Below, in pieces: positions 24,988 to 33,334 of a stretch of DNA of 64,000 nucleotides. The notes below the pieces were generated by a model. The model was given only the letters and a program-made list of their open reading frames with translations. It was not told the origin of the DNA and did not search any database. The stretch lies in NCBI GenBank assembly GCA_016708315.1, contig JADJGC010000023.1, positions 248,001-312,000 on the forward strand. Direction: 5' to 3'. This DNA comes from a bacterium (GTDB lineage: Bacteria; Zixibacteria; MSB-5A5; CAIYYT01). Within the stretch, counting starts at the first letter, position 1, and each line of letters starts with the position of its first letter. The position numbers and the translations under genes are program-made.

Positions 24988-26270
24988 AGAGCGATTCGTT
25001 TAACCCCTTTGCGATGGCTCAGCAGCAGTTTGATGAAGCTGCCGAGTTGCTGAATCTCGACAGCGGCACACGCGAATTACTGCGTTGGCCTCTGCGCGAA
25101 CATCAGTTCAGCATTCCCGTCCGCATGGACGATGGCAAAACCAAAATCTTCCGCGGCTTCCGCGTTCAGCACAATGATGCTCGTGGACCGAGCAAAGGCG
25201 GTATTCGTTTCCATCCGCAAGAAACCGTTGACACCGTTCGTGCTCTGGCAATGTGGATGACTTGGAAATGCTCTGTTGTCAATATTCCTCTCGGCGGCGG
25301 CAAGGGCGGCGTTATTTGCGATCCGCACAATCTCAGCCAATGGGAACAACAGCAAATCTGTCGCGGTTGGGTACGCCAACTCTGGCACAACATCGGCCCA
25401 TTGGCTGATGTGCCGGCACCGGATGTTATGACCAACGGTCAGCACATGCTGTGGATGCTCGATGAATACGAAGCTATCGTCGGCGAAAAGAGCCCGGGTC
25501 TCATCACCGGCAAGCCGGTCGGTATGGGTGGCTCACTCGGTCGTACAGAAGCTACCGGTTACGGCGTGATGTACACAGTACGTGAAGCCCTCAAGCAGAT
25601 GAATATCAAACCGGAAAACACCACCGCAGCTTTTCAGGGATTCGGCAACGTCTCCCAGTATGCCCTTCAATTCTATCAAATGATGGGCGGCAAGGCTGTT
25701 TGCGTTTCGTGCTGGGATCAGAAGGACCAAGTCTCCTACACCTATCGCAAACTGTCAGGCATCAGCTTCGACGAACTCATGAGCATCGTTGATCGCTTCG
25801 GCGGAATTGATAAAGGCAAAGCCAAGGATCTCGGCTACGAAATCCTTCCAGGCGACGCGTGGATCGAACAGGATGTCGATATCCTCGTTCCGGCGGCAAT
25901 TGAAAACCAGGTTACTGCCGACACCGTGAAGAAAATCTCGAAGAAGGTTCGCATTGTTGCCGAAGGCGCCAATGGACCGACCACTCCGGAAGCCGATAAG
26001 TTCCTCGAAGAACGCGGCGTTTTCATGATCCCCGACTTCCTGGCGAACGCCGGCGGTGTGACTTGCAGCTACTTCGAACAAGTCCAGTGCAATATGAACT
26101 ACTATTGGGAGAAGGACGAAGTGCTCAGCAAGCTTGACACCAAGATGACTGCGGCATTTCACGATGTCAGCGATCTGGCGACAAAGAAGAAACTGTACAT
26201 GCGCAAAGCAGCTTACGTGATTGCTGTCAGCCGCGTGGCACAGGCCTGTCGCGACCGCGGTTGGGTATAG
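24984..26270 (+). CDS. gdhA: Glutamate dehydrogenase (Glu/Leu/Phe/Val family)
   Basis: The 428-residue product interconverts glutamate and 2-oxoglutarate plus ammonia with NAD(P). Visible motifs: GPSKGGIRFHP, catalytic lysine in PLGGGKGGV, APDVMT, the dinucleotide fold AFQGFGNVSQYAL, and the substrate-pocket stretch FLANAGGVTCSYFEQ. Its length is normal for the NAD-type hexameric enzyme. The ribosome site GGGAG lies 8 nt before the ATG. It is monocistronic, with its own promoter, structured leader and terminator, which suggests nitrogen- or amino-acid-responsive control. Confidence 0.95.
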   Translation: MKSDSFNPFAMAQQQFDEAAELLNLDSGTRELLRWPLREHQFSIPVRMDDGKTKIFRGFRVQHNDARGPSKGGIRFHPQETVDTVRALAMWMTWKCSVVNIPLGGGKGGVICDPHNLSQWEQQQICRGWVRQLWHNIGPLADVPAPDVMTNGQHMLWMLDEYEAIVGEKSPGLITGKPVGMGGSLGRTEATGYGVMYTVREALKQMNIKPENTTAAFQGFGNVSQYALQFYQMMGGKAVCVSCWDQKDQVSYTYRKLSGISFDELMSIVDRFGGIDKGKAKDLGYEILPGDAWIEQDVDILVPAAIENQVTADTVKKISKKVRIVAEGANGPTTPEADKFLEERGVFMIPDFLANAGGVTCSYFEQVQCNMNYYWEKDEVLSKLDTKMTAAFHDVSDLATKKKLYMRKAAYVIAVSRVAQACRDRGWV

Positions 26271-26290
26271 TAGTATAATCCGTACCTTTC

Positions 26291-26334
26291 AAGGGTTCTG
26301 TGCAGGGTCTAGTACCATTGCGCAGAACCCTTTT
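26291..26334 (+). terminator. Terminator after glutamate dehydrogenase
   Basis: 10-bp stem AAGGGTTCTG / CAGAACCCTT with a 22-nt loop. The final pairs overlap a TTTT run. Confidence 0.75.
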
Positions 26335-26569
26335 CAATTTATCGCGCTTTTGCGAGACCGGGATTAGTACCTCAGTTCGGGGCAGATTCCTTCTTCCAGC
26401 ATTGCTAGACAACTTTTTCAATACCACCTATAGCTTATTTTGATGTAAATTGCCCTGAGCTGTAGGGATAGTCTGCCGCTGGCCGATTGCGAGTTCAGCT
26501 TTTCAAACAATCGCGAACATTTCATTCATTTACGAACGTTGGTCGTAGTGGCCGAGGACAAATTATCGA

Positions 26570-29500
26570 ATGAGTAATCAAGACCCGAAACAAGATAGAC
26601 TACTTTGGTCCTTGCGTGAGCGTGCCAAGGAACTGAATTGCCTTTACCGCATCGAAGAGTGGCTCAATAAGCCGGGTGCAACTCTTGAGCAAGTCTGTAA
26701 CGGCATCATCGAAGCCATCCCCGGCGGCTGGCAACATTCTGATGTATGCCAGGCACGAATCATGTTGACCGATATCACCTACGCCGCTCCCGGGTTTCGC
26801 GAGAGCGCCTGGGTCATGACCGAAACGATGAATATCCTTGATCAGTCGCTCGGCTCGATCAGTGTCTATTACACGCAACAAATGCCCATTGAGGATGATG
26901 GTCCCTTCCTTACGGAGGAGCGCAAACTGCTCACCACGATCGCTGACCGACTTGCAAGTCACATTGCCTTCCACAAGATGCGAGCAATTCATCGCAGATC
27001 AGACCCGAGTGTCGGGGAATCATCAACCCAAGCCCGTCCGGAGTGGAAGGTAATCCTAAACTTCCTCTGGCGCACTGATCGCAACCTGTATCTGACGATT
27101 TCTACGAAAATGCTCAATTACCTCTGCTGGAGCGGTGTTGTCGACGCCCGCGAACTGTCGCAGGACTACTACCCCGACCAAGCCGCTGATGCCGCTTCAC
27201 TCCTCAGTGATTCAAATGTTCCGCACCGCAAACGTGTGGCTATGGCCGGCAGCGAAGCAGTTAGCGATAAGATATTCAAGATTGCCTCCGAACATTTATC
27301 ACAGGAAGAAATTGTCGCCTTCGTCCAACGATGGATAACTCAGGACAAACTCGGTTTTCTTGTCAAGACACTCGCGAACGTAAACACTCCTCTGCCTCAG
27401 CTTAGCGAAGCTATCAGACGATTCCATCGCATGGCGCCGGAGGATGTAGATTTCCCGATCAACACCAAGCGCGGTCTGTTAGTCTCGCTGATCCGCCGCA
27501 TCTTTTCTGAGTCGCTTGAGTATATTAACATCGCCAAGAACTACGTCGACGTATACGACATCTTCGAGGTCATGCAGAACGTCATCTACCTTCCCGGCTC
27601 ACAAGGCAAGTTGGGCGGCAAAGCTGCCGGAATATTTCTCGCCGGACAAATCCTCAAGAAATCCGTCGCCACAAATCCGCTGTTGACTCATATCAAGACG
27701 CCAAAGGCATGGTACATCACCTCTGACGTCGTCTTGCATTTCATGAGTTACAACAATTTCGATGAAGTCGTTGAGCAGAAGTACAAAGAGGTCGATCAGA
27801 TTCGCCTCGAATATCCAAATGTCATCCAGACATTCAAAAACGCCGTATTCCCACCGGAAATTCTCAAAGCACTTTCAGTCGTACTCGATGACTTTGCCGA
27901 CCATCCGTTGATCGTCCGTAGTTCGAGCCTTCTCGAAGATCGCACCGGCGCATCCTTTTCTGGAAAATACAAGAGCCTGTTCTTAGCAAACCAAGGCTCC
28001 AAAGACGAACGCCTCGCCGCCTTGCTTGATGCCATCGCAGAGGTCTATGCCTCTACCTTTGGACCCGACCCAATCGAATACCGCGCCGAACGCGGCTTGC
28101 TCGACTTCCATGAAGAGATGGGAATCATAATCCAGCAGGTTATCGGTACAAAATCGGGCAAGTACTTCCTTCCAGCCTTCGCGGGCGTTGCTTTCAGCCA
28201 AAACGAGCTTCGCTGGTCACCGCGCATTCGCCGCAGCGACGGGCTGATTCGTATTGTGCCCGGTCTTGGTACTCGTGCCGTCGACCGCACCAGTGATGAC
28301 TATCCTATTCTCGTTTCACCCGGCCAACCGGGCTTGCGAGTCAATGTGACAGCAGACGAAATGGCACGCTATTCGCCCAAGATGATCGACGTCATTAATC
28401 TCGAGACGAATACTTTCGAAACTCTGCACATCGATGACTTGCTTCACGAGTTTGGTGACGAGATTCCCATGATCAATCAAATCGTCTCCATCGACAAAGG
28501 CGATCACATTCAACGACCTCTCGGCCACATCGACTTTGCAAGTGAACGACTGGTCGTAACCTTTGAGGGCCTTCTGACCAACACGCCGTTTGTTGCACAG
28601 GTGCAATCAATACTAAAGACGCTTGAAGAAAAACTTGGCGAGCCGGTCGACATGGAATTCGCCCACGACGGCACCGATTTCTATCTCTTGCAGTGTCGCC
28701 CCCAAAGTCATTCTGAAGACAGCGGTCCCGCCGCTCTTCCCAAAGACGTACAACCGGACAAAGTCCTTTTCACCGCAAGCCGATATGTTTCAAACGGACG
28801 TGTCCCCGACATAACGCATCTTGTCTATGTCGATCCGCAAGCATACGGCTCCATCAAAGACCGCCAAACCTTGCTCAATGTTGGCCGTGCGGTAAGCCGG
28901 CTGAATCATATTCTCCCCAAACGTCAGTTTATCCTGATGGGTCCCGGCCGCTGGGGTAGTCGTGGCGACATCAAGCTTGGAGTCAGCGTCACCTATTCCG
29001 ACATCAACAACACAGCTATGCTGATAGAAATCGCACGACAGAGTGGGCACTACGTCCCAGACTTGTCATTCGGAACCCACTTCTTCCAAGACTTGGTCGA
29101 AGCCCAAATTCGCTATCTCCCGCTCTATCCCGACGATGGCGTCAATGTCATGAATGACCGCTTCCTTCTACAGTCCGAGAATATCCTTGGTGAAGTTCTG
29201 CCCGAATATGAATCGCTCTCAAGTGTGATTCGCTTGATTGATGTGCCGCGTAGTGCTGGTGGTCAGGTCGTTCACGTTTTGATGAATGCTGAATTGGACA
29301 AGGCGGTTGCCATGTTGGCTGCTCCAAGAGCGCGGGTTCAAGGCGAATGGCATGAACCGCTTCTCACCGAAGCATCTGGCGAACACTACTGGCGCTGGCG
29401 CTTCGCCATTGCCGAACAGATTGCCGCGATGATCGACCCCGACCGCTTCGGCGTCCTCGGTTTTTATCTGTTTGGATCTACAAAGAATGCAAATGCCAAG

Positions 29501-29758
29501 CCCGGAAGCGACATCGATATCCTGATACACTTCGCCGGTACTGCCAATCAGCGGCAAGAGCTCGAGAGTTGGCTTGAAGGCTGGAGTTTGTGTCTGTCCG
29601 AGGTCAACTTCGAACGCACCGGACTCAGAGTTAACAAGATTTTGGACGTTCACATCGTGACCGACGAGGACATCGCTAACAAGAATAGCTATGCCCTTAA
29701 GATCGGCGCCGTTACCGATGCAGCACGCCCACTGCCGATTGGCAAGTCAACAAAGTAA
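26570..29758 (+). CDS. GAF / PEP-synthase ATP-binding domain / nucleotidyltransferase fusion protein
   Basis: The 1062-residue product has GAF-like sequence at about 10-140, then helical sequence. A pyruvate-phosphate-dikinase N-terminal ATP-grasp domain spans about 340-710 (GKLGGKAAGIFLA, LIVRSSSLLEDRTGASFSGK, DFYLLQCRPQS). A linker block characteristic of this family follows (LMGPGRWGSRGDIKLGVSV). A MNT/Pol-beta-type nucleotidyltransferase domain is at about 960-1062 (FGSTKNANAKPGSDIDILI, with G-S and D-x-D). The phosphohistidine swivel and PEP-binding domains of true PEP synthase are absent, so it cannot run the full PEP reaction. The role is unknown; regulatory nucleotidylation or phosphorylation is a guess. 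Confidence 0.85.
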   Translation: MSNQDPKQDRLLWSLRERAKELNCLYRIEEWLNKPGATLEQVCNGIIEAIPGGWQHSDVCQARIMLTDITYAAPGFRESAWVMTETMNILDQSLGSISVYYTQQMPIEDDGPFLTEERKLLTTIADRLASHIAFHKMRAIHRRSDPSVGESSTQARPEWKVILNFLWRTDRNLYLTISTKMLNYLCWSGVVDARELSQDYYPDQAADAASLLSDSNVPHRKRVAMAGSEAVSDKIFKIASEHLSQEEIVAFVQRWITQDKLGFLVKTLANVNTPLPQLSEAIRRFHRMAPEDVDFPINTKRGLLVSLIRRIFSESLEYINIAKNYVDVYDIFEVMQNVIYLPGSQGKLGGKAAGIFLAGQILKKSVATNPLLTHIKTPKAWYITSDVVLHFMSYNNFDEVVEQKYKEVDQIRLEYPNVIQTFKNAVFPPEILKALSVVLDDFADHPLIVRSSSLLEDRTGASFSGKYKSLFLANQGSKDERLAALLDAIAEVYASTFGPDPIEYRAERGLLDFHEEMGIIIQQVIGTKSGKYFLPAFAGVAFSQNELRWSPRIRRSDGLIRIVPGLGTRAVDRTSDDYPILVSPGQPGLRVNVTADEMARYSPKMIDVINLETNTFETLHIDDLLHEFGDEIPMINQIVSIDKGDHIQRPLGHIDFASERLVVTFEGLLTNTPFVAQVQSILKTLEEKLGEPVDMEFAHDGTDFYLLQCRPQSHSEDSGPAALPKDVQPDKVLFTASRYVSNGRVPDITHLVYVDPQAYGSIKDRQTLLNVGRAVSRLNHILPKRQFILMGPGRWGSRGDIKLGVSVTYSDINNTAMLIEIARQSGHYVPDLSFGTHFFQDLVEAQIRYLPLYPDDGVNVMNDRFLLQSENILGEVLPEYESLSSVIRLIDVPRSAGGQVVHVLMNAELDKAVAMLAAPRARVQGEWHEPLLTEASGEHYWRWRFAIAEQIAAMIDPDRFGVLGFYLFGSTKNANAKPGSDIDILIHFAGTANQRQELESWLEGWSLCLSEVNFERTGLRVNKILDVHIVTDEDIANKNSYALKIGAVTDAARPLPIGKSTK

Positions 29759-29780
29759 CTGCCATCGGCGCAGTGAATCA

Positions 29781-30140
29781 ATGAATGCCGAAGTCACCAA
29801 TATTGGTTTAGCTGAATGCCGCAAACGCCGGAAGACTGCGATTGCGGCGATCGCTTTCACTGTGGTGTTGTTCGTTACTCTAAACCTGTCGTCAGCCGCG
29901 CAGTCGTGGTATCTTCTCCTGTTCATCCCCGCCTGGGTCGCCATGCTTGGGCTTCTGCAGGCGCGTGAAAAGACTTGAGTCGTGCTTGCGGCGCGCGGTC
30001 TGTGCAACTTTGACAATGGTGAAGAGAGAATTTCAGATGATACCGCTGTTCGCGTATTGCGCCAAAAGGCTCTCGGTATCTATATCAAATCATTTTCCGT
30101 TGCGCTGACATTCGCTCTGATTGTCTATCTAACGAGTTGA
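29781..30140 (+). CDS. Small membrane protein with in-frame TGA at codon 66: candidate selenoprotein
   Basis: The frame opens at ATG 29781 and meets TGA at 29976, then continues in the same frame with sensible protein to TGA 30138. This gives 119 residues: 65 before and 53 after the candidate selenocysteine. Helices: about 18-36, 42-60 and 98-117. The junction reads LLQAREKT-U-VVLAARGLCNF, followed by an acidic amphipathic stretch and a third helix. The TGA is followed by a short hairpin with a GGTCT loop (29993-30005), at the position expected for a bacterial SECIS. From memory, small membrane proteins of this look carry Cys after REKT; this was not checked. Without Sec machinery it would simply be a 65-residue truncated protein. 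There is no clear Shine-Dalgarno, so coupling to the upstream gene is possible. Confidence 0.6.
29976..30007 (+). promoter_or_regulatory. Candidate bacterial SECIS element
   Basis: Stem GCGC/GTGC (29993-29996 with 30002-30005, one G-U pair) presents the loop GGTCT at 29997-30001, i.e. nucleotides 19-23 after the TGA. As I recall the E. coli fdhF element, its apical GGUCU sits at the same 19-23 offset. The lower stem is imperfect (TT/AA after a bulge). Confidence 0.55.
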
Positions 30141-30205
30141 TTAACCCGCATGAGACAGCTCGCGCAACTCTTTGAATTCTCCTCAATTTGGATGTTAGGA
30201 TCACT

Positions 30206-30988
30206 ATGAACGAAGTTTTCGAATTACTACGGACACATAAGTCGATTCGCCGCTACACCGACAAATCGGTCGAACCTGAGTTGCTCGACAGAATTATCGA
30301 TTGTGCTCGGCAAGCGCCGACGTCTTCGAATCTCCAGCCTTACTCGATTGTTGTCGTGCGCGACAAGACGAAGAAGCAACTTCTTGCGCAATACTGCGGT
30401 AATCAAGTCTGGATCGAGCAATGCCCGGTCTTTCTCGTCATCTGCCCCGATCTTCGCCGACTCAACGAGGTCTGCAACATTCGCGGCTATCAGTTCAAAG
30501 ACCGTCACATCGAAATTTCAATTGTCTCAATCGTCGATGCCTCCTTAGTCGCGCAGAATATCGCCGTAGCATCCGAGTCCGCTGGGTTGGGTATCTGTAT
30601 GATTGGCGGCATCCGCAACAATCCCGACAAGGTCTGCGAATTACTCAAACTGCCGCAGCGAGTCTTTCCGCTCATGGGCATCTGCCTCGGCTATCCCGAT
30701 CAGGAACCAATGATCAAACCGCGTCTACCTCATGGAGCCGTCGTGCACAATGAAGAATACAACGATGAAAATCTTCACACGTACTTGCACGAATATGACG
30801 AGACTTTACGAGGCACAGGCTTATATGAGGGCGCACATCGCAAGCTTCCAGCTCCTGATGGTCGCGAAGTCCCGCCTGACTATTCCTGGACCGAGCACAC
30901 CGCGCGTCGCGCCGCGACCAATAATCCTGCGACATTGCGCGTTCACATGAAGACTTTTCTTGAAGAACGGAAGATTGGATTGGAATGA
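30206..30988 (+). CDS. Nitroreductase (NfsA/FRP-like flavoprotein)
   Basis: The 260-residue FMN-dependent oxidoreductase has the N-terminal FMN-binding signature HKSIRRYTDKSVEPELLDRI, then APTSSNLQPYS, VIGG-like GICMIGGIRNNP and GICLGYP. ATG 30206 is preferred over the upstream TTG 30188 because AGGA lies 5 nt before it. By family it reduces nitro compounds, quinones or flavins with NADPH. The physiological substrate is unknown. It converges with the haem operon. Confidence 0.9.
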   Translation: MNEVFELLRTHKSIRRYTDKSVEPELLDRIIDCARQAPTSSNLQPYSIVVVRDKTKKQLLAQYCGNQVWIEQCPVFLVICPDLRRLNEVCNIRGYQFKDRHIEISIVSIVDASLVAQNIAVASESAGLGICMIGGIRNNPDKVCELLKLPQRVFPLMGICLGYPDQEPMIKPRLPHGAVVHNEEYNDENLHTYLHEYDETLRGTGLYEGAHRKLPAPDGREVPPDYSWTEHTARRAATNNPATLRVHMKTFLEERKIGLE

Positions 30989-31011
30989 AGGTCGACGGCT
31001 TGTCGCGTCGA

Positions 31012-32286
31012 CTAAAAGATGAGCCCTGCCACCTTGTGCGCTTGCTTGACACAGTCGTTGAGTCCGATACCGTAGTACGCGTTGCCCGCAATATGGACAC
31101 CACCGATTGATTTCAGTTCGCTTTCAATTGTGTCGAGCAGTTTCCGATGGCCAACATGATACTGTGGAATTCCATACTTCCAGCGATACATTTTAACAAT
31201 CTTTGGTTCTCCGCTGATGCGCATAATGTCGTTCATGTCGTTTTTCACGGTCGACAACAACTCGTCATCGGACATTCTCACCGATTCGTGAAAGCCATCA
31301 CCGCCAACCATAGTGCGGAACTGAATCATCCCTTTCGGCGCACGATCGGTAAATATCGACGATGTCCAAATTGAACCCAGTATCTTGCGATTCTCTTTCT
31401 TGGGAACCAAGAACCCGAACCCGTCCACCGAAGCCTTTACTTGCTCCGCACGATATCCGGTACAGACAACTCCTATCGGTGCGTACGAAATCGCCGCCAG
31501 CGCCTTCGACAAGTCCTGTGACAAACCGCTCGTCATCTTTGCTGTTTCATAAGATGGCGTCGCGATTACTACTTGTCGTGCTGTCTCCGAGCTGCCGTCA
31601 TTGCACTCAACCCTGTATCCATCATCGGATTTTGTTATCGTGCGAACACACTTTCCAACTGCGATAAATGGTGCATACTTTTCCTGAAACCGAACAACGA
31701 TCTTGTCCAATCCGCCTTTGAACGAAGTCAGCCATCCGCCCGGTCCTGAAGGACTTCCGCTCTTCTTGCCCTTCGCCTTTGCCGCTTTCGATTTGGCAAT
31801 CATCGCCTTGAACAATGATCCGTACTCGTCTTCCATCTCGCGCATGATCGCGAAACACGATTGCAGCGACATTTTCTCTGCAACGCCGCCATACACGCCG
31901 GAAACCATCGGCTGCACAAGATAGTCCGCCGCCTCGCGACCAATGCGACGACAGGCGAAATCATAAATCGATTCGTCAATCCCCTCCGGTCTCGCCTTCG
32001 CAAAAGGCTCCATTGCGATTCGCAGCTTTCCCGGCCAACTAATGATATCCGCCATCAGGAATTTCGGCGGAGACATCGGTACCGACCGCAAGCGTCCGCC
32101 CTTGAGAATGAACCGATTGTTGACGCTCTCGTTTGCGCGCTCAAGTTGTTCTGTCAATCCAAGTTCGTCGCAGAGTTGCAGCGTCAAAGGCTCGCGATCG
32201 AGAAATCCGTTCGGTCCCTGAGTCAAAGCTGTAACCGTCAATCCTATCCGTGCCGATTGTCCCGCCCAAACGCGGTTCGGCCTCAA
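31012..32286 (-). CDS. hemG: Protoporphyrinogen oxidase, main part after a frameshift
   Basis: From TQGPNGFLDREPLTLQLCDEL to the end this is the substrate and FAD C-terminal part of an HemY/HemG-type oxygen-dependent protoporphyrinogen oxidase: PMVSGVYGG, GGLDKIV, then VHIAGNAYYGIGLNDCV at the FAD-binding end. Its apparent start (MRPNRVWAGQ) is out-of-frame filler; the true N-terminus is in the neighbouring frame (32141-32386). It performs the last step before ferrochelatase and is the last gene of the haem operon. Confidence 0.88.
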   Translation of the reverse strand: MRPNRVWAGQSARIGLTVTALTQGPNGFLDREPLTLQLCDELGLTEQLERANESVNNRFILKGGRLRSVPMSPPKFLMADIISWPGKLRIAMEPFAKARPEGIDESIYDFACRRIGREAADYLVQPMVSGVYGGVAEKMSLQSCFAIMREMEDEYGSLFKAMIAKSKAAKAKGKKSGSPSGPGGWLTSFKGGLDKIVVRFQEKYAPFIAVGKCVRTITKSDDGYRVECNDGSSETARQVVIATPSYETAKMTSGLSQDLSKALAAISYAPIGVVCTGYRAEQVKASVDGFGFLVPKKENRKILGSIWTSSIFTDRAPKGMIQFRTMVGGDGFHESVRMSDDELLSTVKNDMNDIMRISGEPKIVKMYRWKYGIPQYHVGHRKLLDTIESELKSIGGVHIAGNAYYGIGLNDCVKQAHKVAGLIF

Positions 32287-32386
32287 GAAGTCTCACTTTC
32301 AACTGCGGCTTATCGCGGCGAAGGTAATGCAGCACTGCCAATCCGGAAATTCCACCGCCAATGATGATCACGTCATTTGCTGACAT
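32141..32386 (-). CDS. hemG: Protoporphyrinogen oxidase, N-terminal FAD-binding part before a frameshift
   Basis: It has the dinucleotide fold VIIIGGGISGLAVLHYL, then EAEPRLGGTIGTDRIDGYSFD, after which the expected DxGPNGFL continues only in the other frame. One surplus base near 32230 separates them: GAC-T-CAG-GGA-CCG gives DQGPNGF if the T is skipped. A good ribosome site (AGGTAGGCGAGA) lies inside the end of hemH, and the two genes overlap by 14 bases. Confidence 0.85.
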   Translation of the reverse strand: MSANDVIIIGGGISGLAVLHYLRRDKPQLKVRLLEAEPRLGGTIGTDRIDGYSFDSGTERISRSRAFDAATLRRTWIDRTT

Positions 32387-33326
32387 TCTCGCCTACCTTG
32401 GCTCGGATCAGCTCCGCCAGTATTCGTCCAAAACTCGGATCGTCGTTGAACATCGGCATCCGCCGAATGCGACTTCCCTTTTCCTCCCCGACCAGTTCCT
32501 TCAATTGTATATCCAACTCATACAGCGTCTCAATATGGTCGCACACGAAACTAATCGGCACAATAAACAACTTACGTTCCGGATCTTCCAATAATCTCTT
32601 AACTTCTACCACTGTATCCGGCCCCACCCACTTGACCGGTCCCGTGCGACTCTGGAATGCAAGATGATACTCGCGCTTCCCCGCCGACATTGCAGCCGTC
32701 TTCTTCACCTGCTCGACATACGGATCACCTTCATCCACAAACTTCTGCGGCAACGAATGCGCCGAAAACATCAATGTCTCGCCGGGCTGAATATTGCGAT
32801 CAATGTATGCCCCCAGTAGTCGCGTGTATTCCACGTTGTCGTGAAAATCGTTGATATAGGTCGCCTTCATTTGCGAATACGTCTTTAGCACATCTCGCGC
32901 AACTGCAAACGACGACCCCGTTGTTGCGGTTGCAAACTGCGGGTAGAGCGGCAAGAAGCATATCTGCTCGTATCCGTCCTCGACAGCTGACTTGATCGCA
33001 GTTTCAATGCTTGGTCGGAAATACCGCATTCCAATATAGCAAGTTACTTCGTCGAAGTCTCTCTGTAGATGATCGCCGATCAACCGCGCTTGTGCCTGCG
33101 TCCATTTGAGCAGCGGCGATCCGCCGCCGATGTGACTGTAATGTTCGGCAACGTTCTTCGATCGCAATCGCGATATCAACCGCGCAAACGGCTTCTGCAA
33201 AACAGCGCCGCCCGGCAATCTGATAATCGCCCGGTCAGAAAATATGTTATAGAGAAATTCCGGTATGTCGGCAGTAGAGTTTGGACCGCCCATTGCGAGC
33301 AAAATGACGGCGAGTTTTTTCTTCAT
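32373..33326 (-). CDS. hemH: Ferrochelatase
   Basis: The 317-residue product inserts Fe(II) into protoporphyrin IX. The catalytic His is in LMFSAHSLPQ and the Glu in DHIETLYELD; the N-terminus LLAMGGPNS is typical. No membrane anchor is evident. It sits between hemN and hemG in the haem operon, 8 bases after hemN. Confidence 0.95.
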   Translation of the reverse strand: MKKKLAVILLAMGGPNSTADIPEFLYNIFSDRAIIRLPGGAVLQKPFARLISRLRSKNVAEHYSHIGGGSPLLKWTQAQARLIGDHLQRDFDEVTCYIGMRYFRPSIETAIKSAVEDGYEQICFLPLYPQFATATTGSSFAVARDVLKTYSQMKATYINDFHDNVEYTRLLGAYIDRNIQPGETLMFSAHSLPQKFVDEGDPYVEQVKKTAAMSAGKREYHLAFQSRTGPVKWVGPDTVVEVKRLLEDPERKLFIVPISFVCDHIETLYELDIQLKELVGEEKGSRIRRMPMFNDDPSFGRILAELIRAKVGENVSK

Positions 33327-33334
33327 CGCATTGC

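Noticed and set aside
32141..32386. hemG, histidine kinase, copA, VWA or BNR breaks as selenocysteine TGA readthrough
   Set aside because: In each case the continuation lies in a different reading frame, unlike the true in-frame case at 29976.
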